The translations under genes and the position numbers were made by a program. This document shows positions 44,380-58,243 of a stretch of DNA of 64,000 nucleotides, one piece after another (position 1 is the first letter of the stretch; each line of letters starts with the position of its first letter). Source of the stretch: Citrobacter amalonaticus (GTDB lineage: Bacteria > Pseudomonadota > Gammaproteobacteria > Enterobacterales > Enterobacteriaceae); NCBI RefSeq assembly GCF_002918555.1, contig NZ_PQMB01000004.1, positions 385,068 through 449,067 on the forward strand, read 5' to 3'. The notes under the pieces were generated by a model. It did not search any database. It was given only the letters and a program-made list of their open reading frames with translations, and had not been told where the DNA came from.

Positions 44380-45476
44380 ACCGCTCCTTTACGCATAAAA
44401 CGGGCGCGCAGGCGGCGTACCGGCACCGTATCCCACAGGTTCAGAGCAATCGCCAGCGCCAGATACAGCAGGTTAACTACCCACATCCAGATAACCGGAT
44501 CCAGCTTACCCTTACCGCCGTTCGATTTCAGGGAGGTCTGGATGAGGAAGAACATCAGATACAGCAGCATCGCTGGCAGCATTGACAACACGCGTCCCTG
44601 ACGAGGGTTTACCACGCTCAGCGGCACAACCATCAGCGCCATCATAAATACGGTGAATACCAGCGTGATACGCCAGTGCAGCTCCGCACGTGCGCGATCG
44701 GTGTCTGTTGACCACAGCGTGCGCATGTCCATCTGGTCGGTGTCATTCGGGTCCAGCGCTACCGCCTGGTGCCCGATAATCGCCTGATAGTTCTCAAAAT
44801 CGGTAATACGGAAATCGCGCAGCAGCGCAGTCCCTTCAAAACGTGTCCCCTTGTTCAGGGTGACCACCTGAGAGCCGTCGCGTAATTGGTTTAAATGTCC
44901 GGAATCGGCTACCACCACGGAAGGACGTGCGCTGCCTTTCGGGCGAATCTGTGCGAGGAACACATCATTAAAGTTGCTGCCGTCAACGCTTTCAATAAAC
45001 AGCACCGAGCTACCGTTCGTTGCCTGCTGGAATTGTCCCTGCGCCAGTGCCGCCATGCCAGGGTTGGCTTTCGCTTCCGCGAGCACTTCATCCTGATGTT
45101 TCGAGGACCATGGCCCCGCCCACATCACGTTAACCGCCGCAACAATACCGGTAAACAGCGCCAGTATCATGGCCGCTTTCACCAGAACAGCCTTGCTCAG
45201 CCCACAGGCATGCATGACCGTAATTTCACTTTCGGTATACAGTTTGCCCAGCGTCATCAGCAGCCCGAGAAACAGGCTTAACGGCAGGATGAGCTGCGCC
45301 ATTTCCGGTACGCCCAGCCCCAGCAGCGAGAGCACCAGATTTGCCGGAATATCACCGTCAACCGCCGCGCCGAGGATCCTCACCAACTTTTGACAAAAGA
45401 AGATCAAAAGTAAGATGAAGAGTATTGCCAGCTGGCTTTTGAGCGTCTCCCGCACCAGATATCTTATGATTATCAC
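44376..45476 (-). CDS. lptF: LPS export ABC transporter permease LptF
   Basis: 366 residues, the same layout as LptG: two leading membrane helices, a periplasmic domain with TRFEGTALLRDFRITDF, then further helices and a basic C-terminus. It is an essential part of the LptB2FG exporter. It is transcribed with lptG and divergent from pepA across 265 bases that hold both promoters. Confidence 0.97.
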   Translation of the reverse strand: MIIIRYLVRETLKSQLAILFILLLIFFCQKLVRILGAAVDGDIPANLVLSLLGLGVPEMAQLILPLSLFLGLLMTLGKLYTESEITVMHACGLSKAVLVKAAMILALFTGIVAAVNVMWAGPWSSKHQDEVLAEAKANPGMAALAQGQFQQATNGSSVLFIESVDGSNFNDVFLAQIRPKGSARPSVVVADSGHLNQLRDGSQVVTLNKGTRFEGTALLRDFRITDFENYQAIIGHQAVALDPNDTDQMDMRTLWSTDTDRARAELHWRITLVFTVFMMALMVVPLSVVNPRQGRVLSMLPAMLLYLMFFLIQTSLKSNGGKGKLDPVIWMWVVNLLYLALAIALNLWDTVPVRRLRARFMRKGAV

Positions 45477-45738
45477 TTTAAATACGCCCGTAAAAACTCG
45501 TCTTTTGCAGGAATTTAGCTTGTTTCATGGCTTAAACGTCATTTATTCTCTTGAGTCGTCGAAATCGTCGCTAAAATTATTATACTCAGCGGATTCGCCC
45601 TTCAGAACGCGTTCTGACGTGCCAATGCCGTAATAACGTAAGATTAACACGAAGTCATCGCAACTGCGGACATGAGTTACGAAAGCTTGCAATTCTAACT
45701 GCAGGTGCCGCCGTTGTCTTTAAGATTCAGGAGCGTAG

Positions 45739-47253
<1,515 letters not shown>

Positions 47254-47264
47254 CGTTGTTTGAT

Positions 47265-47305
47265 TGCCGGATAGCGACGTTTACGCGGCTATCCGGCCGA
47301 CAGGC
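47265..47305. repeat. REP element after pepA
   Basis: TTGCCGGATAGCGACG and CGCGGCTATCCGGCC pair as a stem. It may protect the pepA transcript 3' end. Confidence 0.75.
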
Positions 47306-47327
47306 TCAGGCAATTAGAATTCTGTAC

Positions 47328-47452
47328 CCTATGGATTTCGAGTTGCATCGCGGCGGCAACTGAACACATCCCCAGGAGCATAGTTTACTATGTGACTGGG
47401 GTGGGTGAAGGCAGCCAACAAAGAGGCAACGTGAAAGACGACGGGTAGAGAT
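47328..47452. repeat. ERIC element between pepA and holC
   Basis: Contains TTCGAGTTGCATCG, CCCCAGGAGC, TATGTGACTGGGGTG and AGGCAACGTGAAAGACGACGGGT, the standard ERIC layout with a long central hairpin. Confidence 0.85.
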
Positions 47453-47896
47453 ATGAAGAATGCAACCTTTTATATTCTGGACAATGACAACATCGTTGAT
47501 GGCCTCAGCGCCGTAGAACAACTGGTGTGTGAAATTGCCGCAGAACGTTGGCGCAGCGGCAAACGCGTATTAATTGCCTGTGAAAACGAAAAACAGGCCA
47601 TCCGCCTGGATGAAGCGCTGTGGGCAAGACCGGCAGAGAGTTTTGTCCCGCATAATCTGGCAGGAGAAGGTCCGCGCGGCGGCGCGCCGGTAGAGATCGC
47701 CTGGCCGGAAAAACGCAACAGCAGCCCGCGCGATCTGCTCATCAGTCTGCGCGTCGGGTTTGCAGATTTTGCCACCGCTTTCACAGAAGTGATAGACTTT
47801 GTCCCTTACGAAGATTCTCTGAAACAATCGGCACGCGAACGCTATAAAGCCTACCGCGTGGCTGGTTTTAACCTGAATACGGCAACCTGGAAATAA
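47453..47896 (+). CDS. holC: DNA polymerase III chi subunit
   Basis: 147 residues, as in E. coli. Chi links the clamp loader (with psi, HolD) to single-stranded DNA-binding protein. The N-terminal [12 protein letters not shown] and central [15 protein letters not shown] are characteristic. The stop overlaps the valS start (TAATG), so the two are translationally coupled. AGAG precedes the ATG, which lies right at the end of the ERIC element. Confidence 0.97.
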   Translation: MKNATFYILDNDNIVDGLSAVEQLVCEIAAERWRSGKRVLIACENEKQAIRLDEALWARPAESFVPHNLAGEGPRGGAPVEIAWPEKRNSSPRDLLISLRVGFADFATAFTEVIDFVPYEDSLKQSARERYKAYRVAGFNLNTATWK

Positions 47897-50751
47897 TGGA
47901 AAAGACATACAACCCCCAAGATATCGAACAGCCGCTTTACGAGCACTGGGAAAAGCAGGGCTATTTCAAGCCTAACGGCGATGAAAGCAAAGAGTCCTTT
48001 TGCATCATGATCCCACCGCCGAACGTCACCGGCAGTTTGCATATGGGTCATGCTTTCCAGCAAACCATCATGGATACCCTGATCCGCTATCAGCGTATGC
48101 AGGGTAAAAATACCCTGTGGCAGGTCGGTACCGACCACGCCGGGATCGCAACCCAGATGGTGGTTGAGCGCAAAATTGCCGCCGAAGAAGGTAAAACCCG
48201 TCACGACTATGGTCGCGATGCATTCATCGACAAAATCTGGCAGTGGAAAGCGGAATCCGGCGGTACCATTACCCGTCAGATGCGCCGTCTCGGTAACTCC
48301 GTTGACTGGGAGCGCGAGCGCTTCACCATGGACGAAGGTCTTTCCAATGCCGTGAAAGAAGTGTTTGTCCGTCTGTACAAAGAAGACCTGATTTACCGCG
48401 GCAAGCGCCTGGTAAACTGGGACCCGAAACTGCGCACCGCCATCTCCGATCTGGAAGTGGAGAACCGCGAGTCTAAAGGCTCCATGTGGCACATCCGCTA
48501 TCCGCTTGCCGACGGTGCGAAAACCGCAGACGGTAAAGATTACCTGGTTGTGGCAACGACCCGTCCGGAAACCGTACTGGGCGATACCGGTGTGGCCGTC
48601 AACCCGGAAGATCCGCGTTATAAAGATTTGATCGGCAAATTCGTCATTCTGCCGCTGGTTAACCGCCGCATTCCGATCGTGGGCGACGAGCACGCCGACA
48701 TGGAAAAAGGCACCGGCTGCGTGAAGATCACCCCGGCGCACGACTTTAACGACTATGAAGTCGGTAAGCGTCACGGCCTGCCGATGATCAACATTCTGAC
48801 CTTTGACGGCGATATCCGTGAAACCGCCGAAGTCTACGACACCAAAGGCGAAGAATCTGACGTCTATTCCAATGAGATCCCGGCGCAGTTCCAGAAACTG
48901 GAGCGCTTTGCCGCGCGTAAAGCGGTGGTTGCCGCCGTTGATGCGTTGGGCCTGCTGGAAGAGATCAAACCCCACGACCTGACCGTGCCGTACGGCGACC
49001 GTGGCGGCGTGGTGATCGAACCGATGCTGACCGACCAGTGGTACGTCCGTGCCGACGTGCTGGCGAAACCGGCTGTAGAAGCGGTTGAGAACGGCGACAT
49101 TCAGTTCGTACCGAAGCAGTATGAAAACATGTACTTCTCCTGGATGCGCGATATTCAGGACTGGTGTATCTCCCGTCAGCTGTGGTGGGGTCACCGTATC
49201 CCCGCATGGTATGACAACGACGGCAACGTCTATGTTGGTCGTACTGAAGACGAAGTGCGTCAGGAGAACAACCTGGGGGCCGACGTTGCGCTGCGCCAGG
49301 ACGAAGACGTTCTCGATACCTGGTTCTCCTCTGCGCTGTGGACCTTCTCCACCCTGGGCTGGCCGGAAAACACCGACGCCCTGCGTCAGTTCCATCCAAC
49401 CAGCGTGATGGTTTCCGGTTTCGACATCATCTTCTTCTGGATTGCCCGCATGATCATGATGACCATGCACTTCATCAAAGATGAAAACGGCAAGCCGCAG
49501 GTGCCGTTTAAGACCGTCTACATGACCGGCCTGATCCGCGACGACGAAGGCCAGAAGATGTCCAAATCCAAGGGGAACGTTATCGATCCGCTGGATATGG
49601 TCGACGGCATCTCCCTGCCGGATCTGCTGGAAAAACGCACCGGCAACATGATGCAGCCGCAGCTGGCAGAGAAAATCGCCAAACGCACCGAGAAACAGTT
49701 CCCGGAAGGCATTGAGCCGCACGGCACCGACGCCCTGCGTTTCACCCTGGCGGCGCTGGCCTCTACCGGCCGCGACATCAACTGGGATATGAAGCGTCTG
49801 GAAGGTTACCGTAACTTCTGCAACAAGCTGTGGAACGCCAGCCGCTTTGTGCTGATGAACACGGAAGGAAATGACTGCGGCTTTAACGGCGGCGAAATGA
49901 CGCTGTCGCTGGCGGATCGCTGGATTCTGGCAGAGTTCAACCAGACCACCAAAGCGTACCGCGAAGCGCTGGATAACTTCCGCTTTGATATCGCGGCAGG
50001 CATTCTGTACGAGTTCACCTGGAACCAGTTCTGCGACTGGTATCTGGAACTGACCAAGCCGGTCATGAACGGCGGCTCCGGGTCTGAACTGCGCGGCACC
50101 CGCCATACGCTGGTCACCGTGCTGGAAGGTCTGCTGCGCCTGGCTCATCCGATCATCCCGTTCATCACCGAAACCATCTGGCAGCGCGTGAAGGTAATTT
50201 GCGGTATTACCGCCGACACCATCATGCTGCAACCGTTCCCGCAGTATGATGCCTCTCAGGTTGATGAAGCGGCACTGGCTGACACCGAATGGCTGAAGCA
50301 GGCGATCGTTGCCGTACGTAATATCCGTGCGGAAATGAACATCGCTCCAGGCAAACCGCTCGAACTGCTGCTTCGTGGGTGCAGTCCCGACGCGATTCGT
50401 CGTGTGAACGACAACCGCAGCTTCCTGCTGAACCTGGCACGTCTGGAGAGCATCACCGTGCTGCCAGCCGATGACAAAGGTCCGGTTTCCGTGACCAAAA
50501 TCATCGACGGCGCCGAACTGCTGATCCCGATGGCGGGTCTTATCGACAAAGAGGCCGAGCTGGCGCGTCTGGCGAAGGAAGTGGCGAAAGTCGAAGCGGA
50601 AATTGGCCGTATCGAAGGCAAGCTGGCGAATGAAGGTTTTGTGGCGCGCGCCCCGGAAGCGGTTATCGCCAAAGAGCGTGAGAAGCTGGAAGGCTACGCC
50701 GAAGCAAAAGCGAAGCTGATTGAGCAGCAGGCGGTTATCGCCGCACTGTAA
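47896..50751 (+). CDS. valS: Valine-tRNA ligase
   Basis: 951 residues, the size of E. coli ValRS. Class I synthetase: the HIGH-type motif is [14 protein letters not shown] (about residues 42-55), the editing domain is in the middle with [15 protein letters not shown], and the KMSKS-type loop is KMSKSKGN. The C-terminal coiled coil (about 880-950) binds tRNA. It charges tRNA-Val and edits misactivated threonine. It is followed by a strong terminator. Confidence 0.98.
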   Translation: MEKTYNPQDIEQPLYEHWEKQGYFKPNGDESKESFCIMIPPPNVTGSLHMGHAFQQTIMDTLIRYQRMQGKNTLWQVGTDHAGIATQMVVERKIAAEEGKTRHDYGRDAFIDKIWQWKAESGGTITRQMRRLGNSVDWERERFTMDEGLSNAVKEVFVRLYKEDLIYRGKRLVNWDPKLRTAISDLEVENRESKGSMWHIRYPLADGAKTADGKDYLVVATTRPETVLGDTGVAVNPEDPRYKDLIGKFVILPLVNRRIPIVGDEHADMEKGTGCVKITPAHDFNDYEVGKRHGLPMINILTFDGDIRETAEVYDTKGEESDVYSNEIPAQFQKLERFAARKAVVAAVDALGLLEEIKPHDLTVPYGDRGGVVIEPMLTDQWYVRADVLAKPAVEAVENGDIQFVPKQYENMYFSWMRDIQDWCISRQLWWGHRIPAWYDNDGNVYVGRTEDEVRQENNLGADVALRQDEDVLDTWFSSALWTFSTLGWPENTDALRQFHPTSVMVSGFDIIFFWIARMIMMTMHFIKDENGKPQVPFKTVYMTGLIRDDEGQKMSKSKGNVIDPLDMVDGISLPDLLEKRTGNMMQPQLAEKIAKRTEKQFPEGIEPHGTDALRFTLAALASTGRDINWDMKRLEGYRNFCNKLWNASRFVLMNTEGNDCGFNGGEMTLSLADRWILAEFNQTTKAYREALDNFRFDIAAGILYEFTWNQFCDWYLELTKPVMNGGSGSELRGTRHTLVTVLEGLLRLAHPIIPFITETIWQRVKVICGITADTIMLQPFPQYDASQVDEAALADTEWLKQAIVAVRNIRAEMNIAPGKPLELLLRGCSPDAIRRVNDNRSFLLNLARLESITVLPADDKGPVSVTKIIDGAELLIPMAGLIDKEAELARLAKEVAKVEAEIGRIEGKLANEGFVARAPEAVIAKEREKLEGYAEAKAKLIEQQAVIAAL

Positions 50752-50770
50752 TCCTTGCGAGAAAGAATTA

Positions 50771-50796
50771 AGGCCGGAGCATACTCCGGCCTTTTT
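50771..50796 (+). terminator. valS intrinsic terminator
   Basis: AGGCCGGAG / CTCCGGCCT, a 9-bp stem with a four-base loop and TTTTT. Confidence 0.93.
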
Positions 50797-50819
50797 GTAT
50801 CAGATACAACGGGCAATCC

Positions 50820-51195
50820 CGCCATCACCCACCATACCTGTACGGGTGAATAATGAAAGTTAAAGCGCATATTATTCAGCCTGGTCCTCATGGCATTATA
50901 TTTTATGTTTTTGACCATCAGAATGGGGAATACCATAGCAAACAAGAATAATAATATCAGCTCAGGAAAATCGCCAGCCCCCGCGTATGATAGCCAAGCG
51001 GACGCCGCTCAACGCCATATTTTCATAAATATAGCGCCGACTGCGCACCATCGCCCACGGCGATATATATCCCGAAGGTAATAATACACAGCATCAAATT
51101 AGTCAGGCAGAGAATAAAGTATGCCCCGGCACGACCATGAAAGTTAAACAGCCAACGGGACCACGGCTCGTTTTTACCACCGAATCCATAACAAT
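50820..51195 (-). pseudogene. Remnant of a DUF898 membrane protein gene (yjgN-like)
   Basis: Read on the minus strand, a piece starting near 51170 encodes FNFHGRAGAYFILCLTNLMLCIITFGIYIA, resembling the first membrane segment of YjgN/DUF898 proteins. After frameshifts another frame gives FAMVFPILMVKNIKYNAMRT and NNMRFNFHYSPVQVWWVMAG, again DUF898-like. It ends in the valS terminator region, so both ends and the frame are damaged. yjgN lies between valS and yjgM in E. coli, the same place. Confidence 0.65.
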
Positions 51196-51213
51196 TCTTT
51201 TATTTCCTCAATA

Positions 51214-51333
51214 TATACTCTAAATAATTCGAGTTGCAGGACAAAACGCGTCGTCGTTTTGAACAGCGCTTGCGCTGGCCCCGAAGGCCGGGTAACGCGG
51301 CGACGCATCTGCAATTTGAAATATGAAGAGTAT
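51214..51333. repeat. ERIC-end palindromic repeat with a different core
   Basis: The outer arms (ATACTCTAAATAATTCGAGTTGCAG and its imperfect inverse ending at 51333) are those of ERIC-like elements, but the core carries GCGTCGTCGTTTTGAACAGC and a CCCGAAGGCCGGG hairpin instead of the usual ERIC centre. It lies upstream of yjgM. Confidence 0.7.
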
Positions 51334-51485
51334 AAATCTCATAAATAATAAAAACATACTTATTAGCAACAGCAGAATAACTTGCCCATGAATAAACGCT
51401 TGTTTTTTGACGTACCTCTTGCATGTATTCAAAGAGAATGATATCAATTGCAGTTATATATTTTTATATTTAATTAAACGACAAT

Positions 51486-51989
51486 ATGAATAATCAGACG
51501 CACCCGGCGCTCACCCTCCGTCCTCTTTCAGCACAGGATAATCCTGCTATCGCTACGGTTATCCGCCAGGTTTCCGCAGAATACGGGCTTACCGCAGATA
51601 AAGGCTACACCGTTGCCGACCCGAATCTGGATGAGTTGTACCAACTCTATTCTCAGCCAGGACACGCCTACTGGGTGGTTGAACACAATGGCGAAGTCGT
51701 GGGGGGCGGCGGAATTGCCCCTTTAACATGTAGCGAACCGGACATTTGCGAGCTACAAAAAATGTACTTTTTACCTGCTGCACGTGGGCAGGGAATGGCG
51801 AAGAAGCTGGCGCTGATGGCACTGGATCACGCCCGCGAGCAGGGCTTTAAACGCTGCTATCTGGAGACGACCGCCTTTTTACGCGAGGCCATCGGCCTGT
51901 ATGAACATTTAGGGTTTGAGCATATCAGCGAGCCGCTGGGCTGCACCGGGCATGTCGATTGCGAAGTACGAATGCTCAAACCCCTGTAA
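51486..51989 (+). CDS. yjgM: GNAT-family N-acetyltransferase
   Basis: 167 residues. The acetyl-CoA motif is [18 protein letters not shown] (about residues 96-113), preceded by a [10 protein letters not shown] strand and followed by an [22 protein letters not shown]-terminal motif. This is the GNAT family; the acetylated substrate is not known from the sequence. The gene position beside rraB and valS matches E. coli yjgM. The promoter region is AT-rich and follows the ERIC-type repeat. Confidence 0.93.
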   Translation: MNNQTHPALTLRPLSAQDNPAIATVIRQVSAEYGLTADKGYTVADPNLDELYQLYSQPGHAYWVVEHNGEVVGGGGIAPLTCSEPDICELQKMYFLPAARGQGMAKKLALMALDHAREQGFKRCYLETTAFLREAIGLYEHLGFEHISEPLGCTGHVDCEVRMLKPL

Positions 51990-52039
51990 GCCTTCTTACT
52001 GCATCTCAGGCGCTACCAACAGACGAATAATCCATAAGG

Positions 52040-52070
52040 AATCCGGAGCGGCAGCCAGCGCCGCTCCGGG
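52040..52070. terminator. Hairpin between convergent yjgM and rraB
   Basis: CCGGAGCGGC / GCCGCTCCGG, a 10-bp perfect stem. There is no long T-run; a second stem made of GAACCTGG (52087) and CCAGGTTC (52113) follows beside the rraB stop. Confidence 0.55.
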
Positions 52071-52120
52071 TAACATCTGACGCTCAGAACCTGGGCAAAA
52101 TAGCCTGATGAGCCAGGTTC

Positions 52121-52546
52121 TTAGTGACGCACACCGTCGTCGTCATCGTCGACGTAATCTTCATCGTCGCCGTCATCACCTTCTTCGCCATTCGGATCTT
52201 CAAAGTAGGTGCCCCAACCGTCGTACTCAACGTCGTACTTCTCAGCCAGGTTCATCAGTTGCTCAACCTGCACGTCGATAAGTTCTGCGTTCAGCGCGCA
52301 TTCGCTAAGGATGTCACAGCAAATCACCGTGTCACCCTCTTCCACTTCCAGCTCCTCCGGCTCGGTCACCTCATAGCCCAGCCTGAAGGCTTCTACCGCC
52401 GCTTTCTCCAGCGTCTCGAAATCATCTGCGGAAAGATGGTGTTCAATGGTGTACAGCGCGTCCGGGTCGCTGCCATCTTCCAGCAATTCGTCAATAATCA
52501 GGCGCGTCTCTTCACGCTGCTCTTCCAGTAGTTCCGGGTTTGCCAT
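52121..52546 (-). CDS. rraB: Regulator of ribonuclease E activity B
   Basis: 141 residues; E. coli RraB is 138. A highly acidic protein ([18 protein letters not shown] centre, and a C-terminal run of Asp/Glu ending DDGVRH) that binds RNase E and changes degradosome make-up. GAGG precedes the ATG. It is divergent from argI. Confidence 0.96.
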   Translation of the reverse strand: MANPELLEEQREETRLIIDELLEDGSDPDALYTIEHHLSADDFETLEKAAVEAFRLGYEVTEPEELEVEEGDTVICCDILSECALNAELIDVQVEQLMNLAEKYDVEYDGWGTYFEDPNGEEGDDGDDEDYVDDDDDGVRH

Positions 52547-52643
52547 AGCTCATTCCTCATAATGTCCTGCCGATACTCTTATTGTCACATACCGCCGTCA
52601 TTGCCTCCACCTTTGTAAGAAAGATTTGTTATACGGGGTTGCA

Positions 52644-52681
52644 AATGAATAATCATCCATATAAATTGAATTTTAATTCAA
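52644..52681. promoter_or_regulatory. Tandem ARG boxes upstream of argI
   Basis: AATGAATAATCATCCATA (52644-52661) and AATTGAATTTTAATTCAA (52664-52681) are two 18-bp ARG boxes close to the consensus TGAAT-N4-ATTCA, separated by two to three bases as at other ArgR-repressed promoters. Confidence 0.9.
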
Positions 52682-52709
52682 TAAATGGCCTAAGCCATGG
52701 GAGGGAACT

Positions 52710-53714
52710 ATGTCAGGTTTTTATCAGAAGCACTTCTTGAAGTTACTCGATTTCACCTCTGCTGAACTCACCGCGCTACTACAGCTTGCCGAAAAACTAA
52801 AAGCTGATAAGAAAAATGGCAAAGAAGAACAAAAGCTTACTGGCAAAAATATCGCGCTCATCTTCGAAAAAGACTCGACCCGTACCCGATGCTCTTTCGA
52901 AGTTGCCGCTTACGACCAGGGCGCTCGCGTTACTTATCTCGGATCCAGCGGCAGCCAGATTGGGCATAAAGAGTCAATTAAGGACACCGCCCGCGTACTC
53001 GGACGGATGTATGACGGTATTCAATATCGCGGCTACGGCCAGGAAGTGGTGGAAACGCTGGCGGAATATTCCGGCGTACCGGTATGGAATGGTTTAACCG
53101 ACGAGTTCCACCCCACGCAGCTGTTGGCAGACCTGCTGACAATGCATGAACACCTGCCGGGTAAAGCGTTTAACGAAATGACGCTGGTTTACGCTGGCGA
53201 TGCGCGTAACAACATGGGTAACTCCATGCTGGAAGCGGCAGCGTTAACCGGGCTGGATCTGCGCCTGGTGGCGCCAAAAGCATGCTGGCCCCAGGAGTCT
53301 CTGGTTGCAGAATGCGGCGCAATGGCGAAGAAAAATGGCGGCAACATTACGCTGACTGAGGATATTGCGGCTGGCGTACAGGGCGCTGACTTTATCTATA
53401 CCGACGTCTGGGTGTCGATGGGCGAACCGAAAGAGAAGTGGGCGGAACGTATTGCGCTGCTGCGCGACTATCAGGTGAACAGCAAAATGATGCAGCTGAC
53501 CGGCAATCCACAGGTGAAATTCCTGCACTGTCTGCCGGCGTTCCATGACGACCAGACCACACTTGGCAAACAAATGGCGGCTGAATTCGGCTTACACGGC
53601 GGGATGGAGGTGACCGATGAGGTATTTGAATCTCCGGCCAGTATCGTCTTCGATCAGGCAGAAAACCGGATGCATACCATCAAAGCGGTGATGGTCGCGA
53701 CGTTAGCGAAATAA
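52710..53714 (+). CDS. argI: Ornithine carbamoyltransferase (anabolic)
   Basis: 334 residues. It makes citrulline from ornithine and carbamoyl phosphate in arginine synthesis. Carbamoyl-phosphate site [16 protein letters not shown], and the HCLPAFHD catalytic loop with Cys-Leu-Pro. GGGAGGG precedes the ATG and paired ARG boxes show ArgR repression, which marks this as the biosynthetic copy; a second, catabolic copy is at 57126. Confidence 0.97.
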   Translation: MSGFYQKHFLKLLDFTSAELTALLQLAEKLKADKKNGKEEQKLTGKNIALIFEKDSTRTRCSFEVAAYDQGARVTYLGSSGSQIGHKESIKDTARVLGRMYDGIQYRGYGQEVVETLAEYSGVPVWNGLTDEFHPTQLLADLLTMHEHLPGKAFNEMTLVYAGDARNNMGNSMLEAAALTGLDLRLVAPKACWPQESLVAECGAMAKKNGGNITLTEDIAAGVQGADFIYTDVWVSMGEPKEKWAERIALLRDYQVNSKMMQLTGNPQVKFLHCLPAFHDDQTTLGKQMAAEFGLHGGMEVTDEVFESPASIVFDQAENRMHTIKAVMVATLAK

Positions 53715-53724
53715 GTCCCCGGAA

Positions 53725-53755
53725 AAAGAAAAGGCCGAACCCGGCCTTTTCTTTT

Positions 53756-53757
<2 letters not shown>
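53725..53757. terminator. Bidirectional terminator between argI and tabA
   Basis: AAAAGGCCG / CGGCCTTTT stem with A-rich and T-rich flanks on each side, serving both convergent genes. Confidence 0.9.
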
Positions 53758-54882
<1,125 letters not shown>

Positions 54883-56103
54883 ATGGAAAAACATTATGTT
54901 GGTTCTGAAATCGGTCAATTGCGCAGCGTGATGCTGCATCGCCCTAATCTCAGTCTGAAACGCCTCACGCCATCGAACTGCCAGGAGCTGCTGTTTGATG
55001 ACGTCCTGTCAGTTGAGCGAGCGGGTGAAGAGCATGACATTTTTGCCAACACGCTCCGCCAGCAGGGTATAGAAGTACTGTTACTCACTGATTTATTGAC
55101 ACAAACCCTCGATATTTCTGAAGCCAAAAGCTGGCTGCTGGAAACACAAATCTCTGATTATCGACTGGGTCCAATCTTTGCTACCGATGTCCGCGCCTGG
55201 CTTGCGGATATGTCACACCGGGAACTGGCGCGTCATTTAAGCGGCGGCCTGACCTACGGCGAAATTCCCGCCTCGATTAAAAATATGGTGGTTGATACTC
55301 ATGATGTTAATGACTTTATTATGAAGCCATTACCCAACCATTTATTTACCCGAGACACCTCCTGCTGGATATATAACGGCGTCTCTATTAACCCAATGGC
55401 TAAATCTGCCCGCCAGCGCGAAACCAATAATCTGCGTGCTATTTATCGCTGGCATCCGCAATTTGCCGACGGTGAATTTATTAAGTATTTCGGCGACGAA
55501 AATATCAATTATGACCACGCCACATTAGAAGGTGGTGACGTGCTGGTGATTGGACGCGGGGCGGTGCTGATCGGCATGTCCGAACGCACCACGCCGCAGG
55601 GGATCGAGTTCCTAGCCCAGTCGCTGTTTAAGCATCGCCAGGCTGAGCGCGTTATTGCCGTTGAACTGCCCAAACACCGCTCCTGCATGCACCTCGATAC
55701 CGTGATGACCCATATCGACATCGACACCTTCTCCGTCTACCCGGAAGTGGTTCGTCCGGATGTCCAGTGCTGGACCATCACTCCGGACGGGCGCGGCGGA
55801 CTGAAGCGTACCCAGGAGAACACCCTGGTTCACGCCATTGAGAAAGCGCTCGGCATCGATCAGGTGCGCTTAATCACCACCGGCGGCGACGCCTTTGAGG
55901 CCGAACGCGAGCAGTGGAATGACGCGAACAACGTCCTCACCCTTCGTCCCGGCGTGGTGGTCGGCTATGAGCGCAACATCTGGACCAACGAAAAATACGA
56001 CAAGGCCGGCATCACCGTTCTGCCCATTCCTGGCGACGAGCTGGGACGCGGGCGCGGTGGCGCGCGCTGCATGAGTTGCCCCCTGGAACGTGATGGAATT
56101 TAA
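54883..56103 (+). CDS. arcA: Arginine deiminase
   Basis: 406 residues. It hydrolyses arginine to citrulline and ammonia, first step of the deiminase pathway. Guanidino-modifying motifs: [39 protein letters not shown], and the C-terminal nucleophile loop [11 protein letters not shown]. An ATG with GAAAGG is at 54883; the open frame begins earlier at 54811 but without support. It is the first gene of arcA-arcC-arcB, which together yield ATP, ornithine, ammonia and CO2 from arginine. Confidence 0.97.
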   Translation: MEKHYVGSEIGQLRSVMLHRPNLSLKRLTPSNCQELLFDDVLSVERAGEEHDIFANTLRQQGIEVLLLTDLLTQTLDISEAKSWLLETQISDYRLGPIFATDVRAWLADMSHRELARHLSGGLTYGEIPASIKNMVVDTHDVNDFIMKPLPNHLFTRDTSCWIYNGVSINPMAKSARQRETNNLRAIYRWHPQFADGEFIKYFGDENINYDHATLEGGDVLVIGRGAVLIGMSERTTPQGIEFLAQSLFKHRQAERVIAVELPKHRSCMHLDTVMTHIDIDTFSVYPEVVRPDVQCWTITPDGRGGLKRTQENTLVHAIEKALGIDQVRLITTGGDAFEAEREQWNDANNVLTLRPGVVVGYERNIWTNEKYDKAGITVLPIPGDELGRGRGGARCMSCPLERDGI

Positions 56104-56112
56104 GGAACGGAC

Positions 56113-57039
56113 ATGGAAAACAAACCGACCCTGGTTGTCGCGCTGGGCGGCAATGCGCTGCTCAAACGCGGCGAGCCACTGGAAGCAGATATTCAACGCA
56201 AAAACATCGAGTTAGCGGCGAAAACCATAGCACAGCTCACCCAACAGTGGCGGGTTGTGCTGGTACATGGCAACGGTCCGCAGGTTGGCCTGCTGGCGCT
56301 GCAAAACAGTGCTTATGACCGCGTCACGCCTTATCCCCTCGACATTCTTGGCGCGGAAAGTCAGGGAATGATCGGCTACATGTTGCAACAGGCGCTAAAA
56401 AACCAGCTCCCGCAGCGGGAAATCAGCGTACTGCTCACTCAGGTTGAGGTCGATGCCAACGATCCGGCATTCCGCAACCCCACCAAATACATCGGACCGA
56501 TTTACGACGAAGCCCAGTCCAGAGCGTTAGAAGCAGAAAAAGGGTGGATTTTCAAAGCCGACGGCAAGGCTTTCCGCCGCGTGGTTCCTTCACCGCAGCC
56601 AAAACGCATTGTCGAGCGCGATGCGATCCAGGCGCTGATTGCCCGCGATCACCTGGTGATCTGCAACGGCGGCGGCGGCGTTCCGGTAGTCGAGAAAGTG
56701 GACGGCTATCACGGCATCGAAGCGGTTATCGATAAAGACCTTTCCGCTGCGCTGCTCGCCAGCCAGATCCACGCCGATGCGCTGCTGATCCTCACCGATG
56801 CCGACGCGGTGTATCTCGACTGGGGCAAACCCACGCAGCGCCCGCTGGCGCAGGTGACGCCGGAACTGCTCAGCGAAATGCAATTCGATGCCGGTTCGAT
56901 GGGGCCAAAAGTCACCGCCTGCGCTGAGTTTGTCAGCCGCTGCCGCGGAATTGCCGGTATCGGTTCACTGGCCGACGGCCCGGCCATTCTCGCCGGTGAC
57001 AAAGGCACATTGATACGCCTGGAAACCACCGACGCATAA
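56113..57039 (+). CDS. arcC: Carbamate kinase
   Basis: 308 residues. It transfers phosphate from carbamoyl phosphate to ADP, the ATP-yielding step of arginine fermentation. Amino-acid-kinase fold with ALGGNALLKRGE at the N-terminus, VHGNGPQVG, and CNGGGGVPVVE. AAGGA precedes the ATG nine bases after arcA. Carbamate kinases with this N-terminus are well conserved. Confidence 0.97.
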   Translation: MENKPTLVVALGGNALLKRGEPLEADIQRKNIELAAKTIAQLTQQWRVVLVHGNGPQVGLLALQNSAYDRVTPYPLDILGAESQGMIGYMLQQALKNQLPQREISVLLTQVEVDANDPAFRNPTKYIGPIYDEAQSRALEAEKGWIFKADGKAFRRVVPSPQPKRIVERDAIQALIARDHLVICNGGGGVPVVEKVDGYHGIEAVIDKDLSAALLASQIHADALLILTDADAVYLDWGKPTQRPLAQVTPELLSEMQFDAGSMGPKVTACAEFVSRCRGIAGIGSLADGPAILAGDKGTLIRLETTDA

Positions 57040-57058
57040 CCCATTAGCACGTATCTGC

Positions 57059-57095
57059 AGACCTGATATGCGCAGCGCCATCAGGCCTGCGGGTT
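57059..57095. repeat. REP-like hairpin between arcC and arcB
   Basis: GACCTGATATGCGCAGCGCCATCAGGCCTGCGGG resembles the enteric CTGATGGCGCTGCGC intergenic repeat and folds into a stem. It may modulate the arcC/arcB transcript. Confidence 0.6.
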
Positions 57096-57125
57096 CCAGC
57101 ACGACATCGACTTAAGGATAGATAA

Positions 57126-58130
57126 ATGGCTATTTCACTGAAAAATCGTAACTTTCTGAAGCTGCTGGATTACACCCCGGCGGAAATCCAGTACCTGATC
57201 GATCTGGCGATCGAGTTGAAAGCCGCGAAGAAAGCCGGACGCGAAAAACAAACGCTGTCAGGCAAAAACATTGCGTTGATCTTCGAAAAAACCTCCACCC
57301 GCACCCGCTGCGCCTTTGAAGTTGGCGCATTCGACCAGGGGGCACAGGTCACCTACCTCGGGCCAAGCGGCTCGCAAATTGGTCACAAAGAGTCGATGAA
57401 GGATACCGCCCGCGTGCTGGGACGGATGTATGACGGCATCGAATACCGGGGCTTTGGCCAACAGATCGTCGAAGAGCTGGGGCAGTACGCAGGTGTGCCG
57501 GTCTGGAACGGCCTGACCGACGAATTCCATCCCACACAGATCCTCGCGGATCTGATGACCATGCTGGAGCACTCTCCGGGTAAAACGCTGCCGGAACTCA
57601 GCTTCGCCTATCTGGGCGATGCCCGTAACAACATGGGTAACTCGCTGATGGTCGGCGCGGCGAAGATGGGAATGGATATCCGCCTGGTGGCACCGAAATC
57701 CTTCTGGCCGGATGAGGCGCTGGTTGCCGAATGCCGCACCATCGCCAGCACTACCGGGGCGCGCATCACGCTGACGGAAGACGTAGAAGAAGGCGTTTAT
57801 GACGTGGATTTCCTCTACACCGACGTCTGGGTTTCGATGGGCGAGCCAAAAGAAGCGTGGGCAGAACGTGTCAGCCTGATGAAGCCTTATCAAATCAACC
57901 AGACGGTTATCAACGCAACCGGCAACCCTGATGTGAAGTTCATGCACTGTCTGCCCGCCTTCCATAACGAACACACCAAAGTAGGTCGTGAAATCGAAGC
58001 CGCTTACGGCCTGAAAGGGCTGGAAGTTACCGAAGAGGTTTTCGAATCCGCGCACTCCATCGTGTTCGACGAAGCGGAAAACCGCATGCACACCATTAAA
58101 GCGGTCATGGTAGCGACGCTTGGCGACTAA
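57126..58130 (+). CDS. arcB: Ornithine carbamoyltransferase (catabolic)
   Basis: 334 residues, closely related to the argI product but in the deiminase cluster. In this pathway it runs phosphorolysis of citrulline to ornithine and carbamoyl phosphate. [16 protein letters not shown] and HCLPAFHN motifs are intact. TAAGGATA precedes the ATG. It has no ARG boxes of its own. Without kinetic data the catabolic direction is inferred from its neighbours. Confidence 0.95.
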   Translation: MAISLKNRNFLKLLDYTPAEIQYLIDLAIELKAAKKAGREKQTLSGKNIALIFEKTSTRTRCAFEVGAFDQGAQVTYLGPSGSQIGHKESMKDTARVLGRMYDGIEYRGFGQQIVEELGQYAGVPVWNGLTDEFHPTQILADLMTMLEHSPGKTLPELSFAYLGDARNNMGNSLMVGAAKMGMDIRLVAPKSFWPDEALVAECRTIASTTGARITLTEDVEEGVYDVDFLYTDVWVSMGEPKEAWAERVSLMKPYQINQTVINATGNPDVKFMHCLPAFHNEHTKVGREIEAAYGLKGLEVTEEVFESAHSIVFDEAENRMHTIKAVMVATLGD

Positions 58131-58243
58131 CCCATAGGGAAAGCGCCGTGCGAAACGGCGTCTTTCTTCACGGTAGCAATTGGACCGGACGAATCAGGCG
58201 CGGGCGCGTCGTCAGCCCCGCGTCTCACGTAAGGAGACCCATT

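Noticed and set aside
47851..50232. A 793-codon open frame on the minus strand opposite valS
   Set aside because: It is the antisense of a highly conserved gene with strong codon bias, which often leaves long open antisense frames. Its composition is His/Arg/Val-rich without any domain.
57258..58091. 277-codon minus-strand frame opposite arcB
   Set aside because: Antisense shadow; similar antisense frames occur opposite argI.
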